Below the pieces are notes generated by a model, which saw nothing but the letters and a program-made list of their open reading frames with translations, made no database searches and had not been told where the DNA came from. From an uncultured Candidatus Udaeobacter sp. (GTDB taxonomy: Bacteria; Verrucomicrobiota; Verrucomicrobiia; Chthoniobacterales; UBA10450), in NCBI GenBank assembly GCA_955652715.1, contig CATPBS010000056.1, positions 1 through 5,547 of the forward strand: a stretch of 5,547 nt of DNA, given 5' to 3'. Both the position numbers and the translations under genes were made by a program. Numbering within the stretch: the stretch's first letter is position 1; each line of letters starts with the position of its first letter. Positions 1 through 4,954 of the stretch are shown here, piece after piece.

Positions 1-1
1 A

Positions 2-265
2 TTCCAGTTCGTCACTCTCGCCGGTTTCCACGCCTTAAACTATGCCATGTTCCGGCTCGCGCATGGCTACAAAGATCGCGGTATGTCCGCGTATTCCGAA
101 TTGCAGGAAGCTGAGTTCTCCGCCGAGGCCGACGGTTACACCGCGACCAAACACCAACGCGAAGTCGGCGCCGGTTATTTCGATGAGGTGGCGCAAGTAA
201 TCGCTGGTAGGAAAAGCTCGACGACCGCGTTGCGCGGCTCGACCGAACAAGAGCAGTTCCATTAA
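2..265 (+). CDS. aceA: Isocitrate lyase, C-terminal 87 residues (5' end outside window)
   Basis: Isocitrate lyase cleaves isocitrate to glyoxylate and succinate, the first step of the glyoxylate bypass that allows growth on acetate or fatty acids. Only the last 87 codons are present, and the frame is open from the window edge to TAA at 263-265. The visible part reads [17 protein letters not shown], then [20 protein letters not shown], then [17 protein letters not shown], and ends [15 protein letters not shown]. This matches the C-terminal arm of bacterial isocitrate lyases, including the nearly universal KHQREVG.GYFD block and the terminal G-S-T-E-x-x-Q-F signature. The catalytic KKCGH loop lies upstream, outside the window. 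The gene is followed 8 bp later by aceK, so the two are probably co-transcribed. The end looks natural and undamaged. Recognition is by motif recall, not by alignment. Confidence 0.95.
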   Translation, partial: FQFVTLAGFHALNYAMFRLAHGYKDRGMSAYSELQEAEFSAEADGYTATKHQREVGAGYFDEVAQVIAGRKSSTTALRGSTEQEQFH

Positions 266-273
266 TCCATCGC

Positions 274-2085
274 ATGTCCGTAATTAGCGCGGCCTCTTCT
301 GAAAGCGCCGTACTCACGGACAGTAGACTCGCAGCACTTTGCGCGGAAACGGTAGAACGCGCGTTCGCCGATTACGATAAGCAATTTCAGGCGATCACGT
401 TGCGCGCGCGCGAACGTTTCCTCGGGCGCGATTGGGTGGGATCCTTTGCCGATGCGGCGGAGCGATTGCATCTCTACACGCTGCAAATGGAAAAGCTCAC
501 TACCCAGATTAGAGAGATCATGGGCCCGCGCGTCAGCGAGCGTGGAATCTGGGCGGGGATGAAAGCGGTCTACTCTTCGCTCATCGCGACATCGGCAAAA
601 TGGGAAATCGCCGAGAGCTTTTTCAATTCGCTAACGCGCCGAATCTTCGCCACCGAAGGTGTGGATCAGTCAATTGAGTTTGTCGATACCGATTTTGACG
701 AAGCGCCGACGACGGTGCCGAGCGACACGCGTCGCGTTTATTCCGGTGATTCAATTCATGAATTGCTTATCGCGAGCCTAACGGATCCGTCCACAGGTTT
801 TGCAGAGGAACATTGGTGTGCGCTTGATGAGACGGCGCAACGCGCAGCCGAACGTCTTGAAGCCGCGTTTCGCGTATCCCCGCAGAAAACGCCAGGAAAC
901 GGGAGACCGAAATTAGAGATGATCGGGAGCGTCTTCTACCGCGGCCGTGGTGCTTACGTCGTTGGACACGCGTTTCGCGATTCGGCCGATCGCGCGCCGG
1001 TCGCGATCGCGTTGTGCTTGCGGCGGCCGGACGAAGCCGGGATTGACCTCGACGCGATCCTTATCGGCGAGACTGACCTCGCAATTCTGTTCTCTTTCAC
1101 ACGCGCCTATTTCCGTGTCGACACGAAATGTCCATACCAACTCGTGCGCAGTTTGCATGAGCTCATGCCGCGCAAACGGCTAATCGATCTCTACAATGCG
1201 ATTGGCTACCACCGTCATGGTAAGACGGAGTTCTACCGCGATTTCGTCCGGCATTTGCGCACCTCCCGCGATCGATTTGTCACAGCGGAAGGGGCGCGCG
1301 GCATGGTGATGCTCGTGTTTACGCTTCCAAGCTATGACGTCGTCTTCAAATTGATCAAGGACCACTTCGATTACCCAAAGGAGAACACGCGCACTGACGT
1401 CATGCAGCGCTATCGCCTCGTTTTCGAACATGATCGCGCCGGGCGGTTGGTCGAAGCGCACGAGTTCGAGCATTTGCGGATCGCGCGCGATCGATTTGAT
1501 CCCGCGTTGCTAGCCGATCTACTTCGGGACGCGAGTTCGATAGTGCGACTCGATGACGATGATGTCGTGATCGCTCACACTTATGTGGAGCGTCGCATCC
1601 GTCCGCTAAATCTCTTTTTATTCGAAGCCAATGAAGGAGCCGTCGCTGCCGCCGCGCGCGACTATGGTCAGTCAATCAAAGATCTCGCCGCCTCAAACAT
1701 TTTCCCGGGCGATCTTCTGACGAAGAATTTCGGCGTGACACGTCATGGTCGCGTCGTCTTCTACGATTATGACGAGCTATGTTTCCTGACCGATTGCAAT
1801 TTTCGCGATCTGCCGCAGGCGACCACGCCCGAGCAGGAGATGGCAGCCGAGCCTTGGTTCTCTGTCCGCGAAAATGACATTTTCCCAGAAGAATTCCCCC
1901 AGTTCCTTCGCCTGCCCGATGCAGCACGCGCCAGTTTACTCGAGCGACATGCCGATCTCTTTCGCCCCGAGTTCTGGCGTGACATGCAGGAGAAACTTCG
2001 GGCGGGAGAGATACCCGAGGTGTTTCCTTACAAAACGGAGCGGCGACTCTCTTCAAGTCTCGCGTCCGTTGCCGGATGCACATAA
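274..2085 (+). CDS. aceK: Isocitrate dehydrogenase kinase/phosphatase
   Basis: AceK phosphorylates and dephosphorylates isocitrate dehydrogenase, so it sets the split of isocitrate between the TCA cycle and the AceA-dependent glyoxylate bypass. The 603-residue product is close to the usual size (E. coli about 578) and carries roughly 23 extra residues at the N terminus. An N-terminal regulatory region (about 1-330) includes WEIAESFFNS (110-119) and LFSFTRAYF (272-280). The kinase-like domain follows: the ATP-loop segment AEGARGM (338-344) leading into VMLVFTLP, the ATP lysine K359, YVERRIRPLN (437-446), the catalytic loop FPGDLLTKNFG (477-487; D480, K484, N485), and the metal-binding VVFYDYDE (494-501). 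One departure: residue 394 is Glu where the E. coli enzyme has Asp371, the annotated active-site residue. No clear Shine-Dalgarno precedes ATG 274. It sits 8 bp behind aceA, so coupled translation is possible. The end is TAA 2083-2085. Confidence 0.96.
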   Translation: MSVISAASSESAVLTDSRLAALCAETVERAFADYDKQFQAITLRARERFLGRDWVGSFADAAERLHLYTLQMEKLTTQIREIMGPRVSERGIWAGMKAVYSSLIATSAKWEIAESFFNSLTRRIFATEGVDQSIEFVDTDFDEAPTTVPSDTRRVYSGDSIHELLIASLTDPSTGFAEEHWCALDETAQRAAERLEAAFRVSPQKTPGNGRPKLEMIGSVFYRGRGAYVVGHAFRDSADRAPVAIALCLRRPDEAGIDLDAILIGETDLAILFSFTRAYFRVDTKCPYQLVRSLHELMPRKRLIDLYNAIGYHRHGKTEFYRDFVRHLRTSRDRFVTAEGARGMVMLVFTLPSYDVVFKLIKDHFDYPKENTRTDVMQRYRLVFEHDRAGRLVEAHEFEHLRIARDRFDPALLADLLRDASSIVRLDDDDVVIAHTYVERRIRPLNLFLFEANEGAVAAAARDYGQSIKDLAASNIFPGDLLTKNFGVTRHGRVVFYDYDELCFLTDCNFRDLPQATTPEQEMAAEPWFSVRENDIFPEEFPQFLRLPDAARASLLERHADLFRPEFWRDMQEKLRAGEIPEVFPYKTERRLSSSLASVAGCT

Positions 2086-2106
2086 TGTCGATCTAATCCA
2101 AGAGCC

Positions 2107-2166
2107 ATGGCTCCCACGCGCATCCTCATCGCCGCTATCGGAAATATTTTTTTTGGTGACGATGCG
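2107..2166 (+). pseudogene. Hydrogenase maturation protease, N-terminal ~20-residue fragment
   Basis: The ATG at 2107 opens a short reading frame with the stretch ILIAAIGNIFFGDDAF. This is the signature start of HyaD/HycI-type peptidases, which trim the C terminus of the NiFe-hydrogenase large subunit after nickel insertion (pattern: hydrophobic strand, then GxGN, then GDDxxG). The homology stops after about 21 codons, where the frame passes without interruption into HypE-like sequence. The remaining ~130 or more residues expected for the family, including its later nickel-binding residues, are absent. A weak purine stretch (AAGAG, 2099-2103) lies just before the ATG. The fragment starts 21 bp after aceK, an unusual neighbour for a hydrogenase gene. 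It cannot be a working protease. The identification rests on one short but characteristic motif. Confidence 0.72.
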
Positions 2167-2319
2167 TTTGCGTTGCGGTCGCAGCCGTTAGGCTAAAGTG
2201 CGGCAGTCATCGGGGAAGTGGTAGATGAACATCCCGGTTTTGTTATGATGAAAACTCGCGTGGGCGGTACACGTGTGGTGGATATGCTCTCCGGCGAACA
2301 ACTGCCCCGGATTTGCTAG
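2167..2319 (+). pseudogene. hypE: HypE, C-terminal ~50-residue fragment with an internal stop
   Basis: HypE dehydrates a thiocarbamate on its own C-terminal cysteine to a thiocyanate, which supplies the cyanide ligands of the NiFe-hydrogenase active site. Here only the tail survives: ALRSQPLG, then TAA (2194-2196), then SAAVIGEVVDEHPGF, then GGTRVVDML and the hallmark ending LPRIC before TAG (2317-2319). The carrier cysteine is thus still encoded. In HypE proteins the text around the stop normally reads PLG-R-x-A-A-x-IGEVV, so the TAA replaces a coding codon. The ATP-binding AIRS-like body of about 280 residues is missing. The fragment is in the same frame as the protease fragment upstream, so before the nonsense change the join would have encoded a protein of about 70 residues. 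This strongly suggests a deletion between a hydrogenase maturation protease gene and hypE. Confidence 0.75.
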
Positions 2320-2377
2320 CACGTTGCGCACATGCCAGGTAACATTCAACCCGAGCTAGGCGCGCAATGACTTTTTG

Positions 2378-2800
2378 ATGTTTTCCCTCCTTTCGAAATG
2401 GCCGCTCGTGCGGCAAATCCGCGAACGCAAGGACGGCACCGGTCTCGAGTCGATGTCAGACAAAACGCGTGCGATGCACGCCCGGACTGACGATGCGCAA
2501 GTGGCGCGATCGATTTGTCCTTACTGCGGAGTTGGGTGCGGGCAACTCATTTACCACAAGGACGGCAAACTGATTTCAATCGAGGGCGATCCGGAGAGCC
2601 CGATTAGCCAGGGAAATCTTTGTCCAAAAGGCGCGGCATCGTACCAGCTGCTCACGCACAATCGGCGCGAAACGAAAATGAAATATCGCGCGCCGCGCGC
2701 GAAAGAATGGACCGAAATCTCGCTCGAATCTCGAGCGGCTCTTCGATCGTCAATTCGTCGCCCAAATACTCGAGTGAACCGTCCTCCTTTCGCCGGATGA
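2378..2800 (+). pseudogene. fdhA: Formate dehydrogenase alpha subunit, N-terminal fragment
   Basis: The first ~117 codons match the N terminus of molybdopterin-dependent formate dehydrogenases. There is an extension with WPLVRQIRERKDGTGLESM, then the 4Fe-4S site SICPYCGVGCGQLIY (C47, C50, C54) with its fourth ligand in QGNLCPKGAASYQLL (C82), then RETKMKYRAPRAKEWTEISLE. After about position 2728 the homology ends, and the frame runs into unrelated Arg/Ser/Pro-rich residues to the TGA at 2798-2800. A complete enzyme is about 700 or more residues long, so the bis-MGD-binding domains and the selenocysteine/cysteine site are all lost. The tail codons are the antisense of an fdhD fragment, so the gene ends at a rearrangement rather than a simple frameshift. 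ATG 2378 fits the family extension, with TTG 2375 or ATG 2453 as alternatives. No obvious Shine-Dalgarno is present. A translated product could at most bind one cluster. Confidence 0.85.
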
Positions 2801-2834
2801 TTCTCCCAGGTCCGATGCTGTGCGCGTCTTTCAT
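2721..2834 (-). pseudogene. fdhD: FdhD sulfurtransferase, N-terminal fragment (antisense to fdhA tail)
   Basis: Read on the minus strand from ATG 2834-2832, the sequence encodes MKDAHSIGPGR, then IRRKEDGSLEYLGDEL, then TIEEPLEIR. This matches the beginning of FdhD, whose N-terminal region carries an (A/T)-V/I-E-E-P-L-E-I-R-V block. FdhD passes sulfur from a cysteine desulfurase to the molybdenum cofactor and is needed for active formate dehydrogenase. The match ends at about 2721-2726, exactly where the opposite-strand fdhA match ends. From there the minus frame reads antisense fdhA to a stop near 2652. More than 200 residues, including the cysteine loop, are missing. GTG 2879 is an alternative upstream start. 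The identification rests on about 38 residues, so it is good but not certain. Its orientation facing fdhA implies the two genes were once convergent. Confidence 0.68.
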
Positions 2835-2864
2835 CTGCAACGTTTTCAGATATTGTTGCCGCGG

Positions 2865-3344
2865 TTGGAAATCTGTCACTTATACATTTCGCTGGGGCAC
2901 AATTTTGTCGGCCACCACGGTCGCGAGCCGGACACGCATCCCATGATCGAAGTGCCGACGATCGAATGCGCAGCTGGCCGCGGGATTCGCGGCGACCGTT
3001 ACTTCGATTTCAAAGACGATTACAAAGGCCAGATCACATTTTTTTCGCTGGAAGTTTTCGATGAACTTTGCGGCGCACTGCAAATTCAGGACTGCTCGCC
3101 TGTTGTTGCGCGGCGCAACGTGATCACCCGCAGCGTCGATCTAAATGAATTGATCGACCAAGATTTCGAAGTTCAAGGTATTCGTTTTCACGGCACGCAG
3201 GAATGCCGGCCATGCTACTGGATGAACCGCGCCATCGCCCCTGGTGCCGAAGAATTTCTAAAGGGCCGAGGTGGATTGCGGGCGAAAATTTTGACGAATG
3301 GAAAACTGCATTCGACGACGCGAATTCCCGAAGCGCGTGCATGA
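2865..3344 (+). CDS. MOSC-domain protein (molybdenum/sulfur carrier type)
   Basis: This is a predicted cytosolic 159-residue protein of the MOSC family, the C-terminal domain type of Moco sulfurases, thought to carry sulfur or bind molybdenum cofactor. Visible family blocks: HLYISLGHNFVGHHG (5-19), GRGIRGDRYFDF (38-49), YKGQITFFSLEVF (53-65), RRNVITRSVDLNEL (83-96) and ECRPCYWM (113-120) with the conserved C114 and C117, then GRGGLRAKIL. Start choice: relatives begin only a few residues before the HxxISxGHN block, so I prefer TTG 2865. A GTG at 2820 would add 15 residues that overlap the fdhD fragment and look like read-through of it. The upstream region may have been rebuilt when fdhA and fdhD collapsed. 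The stop TGA overlaps the mobA start (ATGA, 3341-3344), so the two are translationally coupled and very probably act together in cofactor supply. The exact biochemical role is unknown. Confidence 0.85.
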   Translation: MEICHLYISLGHNFVGHHGREPDTHPMIEVPTIECAAGRGIRGDRYFDFKDDYKGQITFFSLEVFDELCGALQIQDCSPVVARRNVITRSVDLNELIDQDFEVQGIRFHGTQECRPCYWMNRAIAPGAEEFLKGRGGLRAKILTNGKLHSTTRIPEARA

Positions 3345-3910
3345 ACATCAGCGCTGTGTTACTCGCCGGGGGCGAATCACTGCGGATGGGCAAGGACAAA
3401 GCCACTGTTCTGTTTCGCGGGAAATCCCTCTGGCAAATTCAATTCGAACTGCTGCGGAAATTGGAGCCGGCGGAAATCTTTGTTTCGGCAAGAACTGATC
3501 CACTGTGGCGTCCTGCCGATGTTCAATTCATCGCTGACGCTCCGCCGTCGCGCGGGCCGCTCAGCGGCATTGCTGTATCGCTGGCGCAGACGCGCAGCGC
3601 ACATCTGCTGGCGCTCGCGATCGATATGCCGTTCATAAGCGAAAATTATCTGCGGTATCTTTACGACCACATTGAAGCGTGTGTCGGTGTCGTTCCGAAA
3701 ATCGACAGCCGCGCTGAACCGCTGGCCGCGATTTATCCCCGAGAAGCAGAGATCGATTTTCGTGACGCGCTGGCGGGCGCCGATTTTTCATTGCAAACTC
3801 TCGTCCGCCGCCTGGTCGAGGCTGGAAAGTTGCGGGAGCTAGCTGTTAACGAGCAGGAGAAGAAGTTGTTTCTGAACGTGAATGAGCTTTCCGACTTGGC
3901 GGCGCAGTAG
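3341..3910 (+). CDS. mobA: Molybdenum cofactor guanylyltransferase
   Basis: MobA joins GMP from GTP to molybdopterin, producing the guanine dinucleotide form (MGD) used by DMSO-reductase-family enzymes such as formate dehydrogenase. The 189-residue product has the expected length. The N-terminal GTP-binding signature is AVLLAGGESLRMGKDKA (5-21), followed by RGPLSGI (71-77), the metal-binding AIDMPF (93-98; D95), EPLAAIYP (126-133) and the family ending FLNVNELSDL (177-186). ATG 3341 is chosen because it lies just before the nucleotide-binding strand. The longer frame from 3203 is only an open stretch inside the MOSC gene. The 4-bp overlap with the MOSC gene indicates one operon. All the diagnostic residues I looked for are present, so the gene appears functional even though its likely client, FdhA, is a fragment here. 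Other bis-MGD enzymes elsewhere in the genome could explain its retention. Confidence 0.93.
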   Translation: MNISAVLLAGGESLRMGKDKATVLFRGKSLWQIQFELLRKLEPAEIFVSARTDPLWRPADVQFIADAPPSRGPLSGIAVSLAQTRSAHLLALAIDMPFISENYLRYLYDHIEACVGVVPKIDSRAEPLAAIYPREAEIDFRDALAGADFSLQTLVRRLVEAGKLRELAVNEQEKKLFLNVNELSDLAAQ

Positions 3911-3990
3911 CCGCAGCCCTGTGGGCTATTCCGCTCGCGCAGACCTCCGATTTACATGACCGGCCACGGGCCGGTGGCTACAGAATTGTT
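3911..3990. repeat. Double-hairpin intergenic element, copy 1
   Basis: Directly after the mobA stop there are two inverted repeats. The first pairs AGCCC (3915-3919) with GGGCT (3923-3927) around a TGT loop; an alternative stem pairs TAGCC (3908-3912) with GGCTA (3924-3928). The second pairs ACCGGCC (3959-3965) with GGCCGGT (3969-3975) around an ACG loop. The tail after the second stem reads CTACAGAATTGTT (3978-3990). A similar arrangement of two hairpins and a CTACAG-TTTTGTT tail occurs at 4885-4947. No T-run follows, so a Rho-independent terminator is not supported here. A dispersed REP-like repeat is the favoured reading. Confidence 0.5.
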
Positions 3991-4062
3991 CGCACGCGAA
4001 TGAAAGCTGCTCTTGCAAACGCGCCAGGGCTGTTCAATTGTCCACTGCGATTCCGGATGGTG

Positions 4063-4878
4063 ATGAAGCGGTCGATCTTGCGCAGCGCGGCTTTATTTTT
4101 TTCGATTCCGGCGTGCGCCTTCGCCGCCAGCAACGTAGTGAATCTTTCCCACTACGACATGATGCGACCGGACTTTGTCACGATGAAACGCGAGGGCATT
4201 GTCGGTGTGATTCACGAAGCGACGTATCCGCGGTTCGATCGCGATGCGAAATATCTGGACCGACAAATGGCGGCGCTGCAAGCAGGGTTGCTCTGGGGCG
4301 CATATCATTATGGCGACGCTACTGACCCCGCCCGACAGGCGGATCATTTTCTCAGTGTCGTTTCCAATGCCTGGGCGCGAGGCAATCCGGCAGCGCGTCC
4401 GAACGCCGGTGTCCTGCTAGTACTCGATTTTGAGAAAAACGGTCACTACCCCGGCGGAACGATGCGGCCCGATCAGGCAGTTGCGTTTGTCGAGCGAATT
4501 CGCGAACGCACCGGTGTATACCCGGGCATTTATGGGAGCGAGTATTATCTGCGGCAGGTGTTGAACAGTTCGAGAGTAAGTATTGCGCAAAAGAAGACGC
4601 TGACGAATTGCTGGTTATGGATCGCAAATTATCATTACCAGCCGCGCGCGACGGCGCCTTGGGACTACTGGGCTCTCTGGCAATACTGCGGCGACGGTAA
4701 GTGTGGTCTCCCGCGTTCGGCGTATCCGATTAGCGTGGCTAATGTTAGAAAAGCCGAACGAAACATTTTCCGAGGAAGCCAGGCGGACCTGCAAGATTTC
4801 TGGCAACGACGAGCCTGGCAGCCCACAGGGGGGAAACCTCGCCGCGAATCTGAGCGGGCTGTCACGGCCGAGTTGTAA
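4063..4878 (+). CDS. Exported GH25 (lysozyme-like) glycoside hydrolase family protein
   Basis: GH25 enzymes cleave the beta-1,4 bond between N-acetylmuramic acid and N-acetylglucosamine in peptidoglycan. From ATG 4063 the 271-residue product starts with a signal peptide (MKRSILRS, hydrophobic AALFFSIPACAF, likely cut after AFA at 19-21), so it should act outside the cytoplasm. Family blocks follow in order: VVNLSHYD (25-32), GIVGVIHEAT (45-53), LLWGAYHYG (76-84), QADHFL (92-97), LLVLDFEKNG (118-127; acid pair D122 and E124), GVYPGIYGSEYY (151-162), CWLWIANYH (183-191), YWALWQY (202-208) and a closing NIFRGSQADLQDFW. Cys209 and Cys214 could pair. Asn27 replaces the first Asp of the usual D-x-S-x-Y/H block, normally part of the active site. 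The basic tail (250-271) is non-conserved. ATG 4000 is possible but would bury the signal peptide behind 21 residues. It is flanked by hairpin elements and convergent with the next gene. Confidence 0.85.
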   Translation: MKRSILRSAALFFSIPACAFAASNVVNLSHYDMMRPDFVTMKREGIVGVIHEATYPRFDRDAKYLDRQMAALQAGLLWGAYHYGDATDPARQADHFLSVVSNAWARGNPAARPNAGVLLVLDFEKNGHYPGGTMRPDQAVAFVERIRERTGVYPGIYGSEYYLRQVLNSSRVSIAQKKTLTNCWLWIANYHYQPRATAPWDYWALWQYCGDGKCGLPRSAYPISVANVRKAERNIFRGSQADLQDFWQRRAWQPTGGKPRRESERAVTAEL

Positions 4879-4884
4879 CTTCCA

Positions 4885-4953
4885 ACGGACGCTCTCGGCG
4901 TTCCGTATTTTTGAGAGGGAAGCTTGCAGCTTCCCCTACAGTTTTGTTATTTT
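4885..4953. repeat. Double-hairpin intergenic element, copy 2
   Basis: Between the convergent GH25 and DUF2891 genes lie two hairpins. The first pairs ACGGA-CGC (4885-4892) with GCG-T-TCCGT (4898-4906), with one bulged T and a TCTCG loop. The second is a perfect 8-bp stem, GGGAAGCT (4917-4924) with AGCTTCCC (4928-4935) around TGC. The tail CTACAGTTTTGTT (4936-4948) differs from the tail of copy 1 at only two of 13 positions, although the stems differ in sequence. Its 3' edge overlaps the DUF2891 stop codon region. Confidence 0.55.
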
Positions 4954-4954
4954 T
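4917..4954 (+). terminator. Probable Rho-independent terminator of the GH25 gene
   Basis: A perfect 8-bp stem with a 3-base loop (4917-4935) is followed within six bases by a T-rich tract (GTTTTGTTATTTTT, 4941-4954), 39 bp after the GH25 stop. On the minus strand no T-run follows the stem within a few bases, although a short run of complementary As (TATTTTT on the plus strand, 4906-4912) lies on that side, so termination is predicted only for plus-strand transcripts. This is the same hairpin as the second stem of the repeat element, so the two roles may coincide. Confidence 0.5.

Noticed and set aside
985..1012. Dense CGATCG / GCGATCGC-like palindromes, also scattered elsewhere in aceK and fdhA
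   Set aside because: They fall in Arg-Asp/Ala-Ile codon runs and fit the codon preference of a GC-rich genome. Without whole-genome counts, no HIP1-like repeat or methylation signal can be claimed.
1676..2083. 135-codon minus-strand open frame across the aceK 3' end
   Set aside because: Arg-rich, low-complexity translation antisense to strongly conserved AceK motifs; a GC-driven shadow.
2188..2355. Minus-strand open frame reading ...NPGQLFAGEHIHHTC...MFIYHFPDDC, protein-like in appearance
   Set aside because: It is the antisense of the HypE tail, whose plus-strand reading gives a known motif (VIGEVV...LPRIC). The minus frame also lacks a credible start codon.
2620..2946. Plus-strand 108-codon open frame spanning the fdhA/fdhD join
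   Set aside because: Out of frame with both FdhA and MOSC readings, and the translation shows no family motif.
3203..3340. 46-codon N-terminal extension of mobA from ATG 3203
   Set aside because: It lies wholly inside the MOSC gene, and the MobA signature begins right after ATG 3341, which overlaps the MOSC stop in a typical ATGA coupling.
4084..4089. Possible lipoprotein signal (IPAC) in the GH25 leader
   Set aside because: Proline before Ala-Cys is atypical for a lipobox, and an AFA cleavage site three residues later fits ordinary signal peptidase I better.
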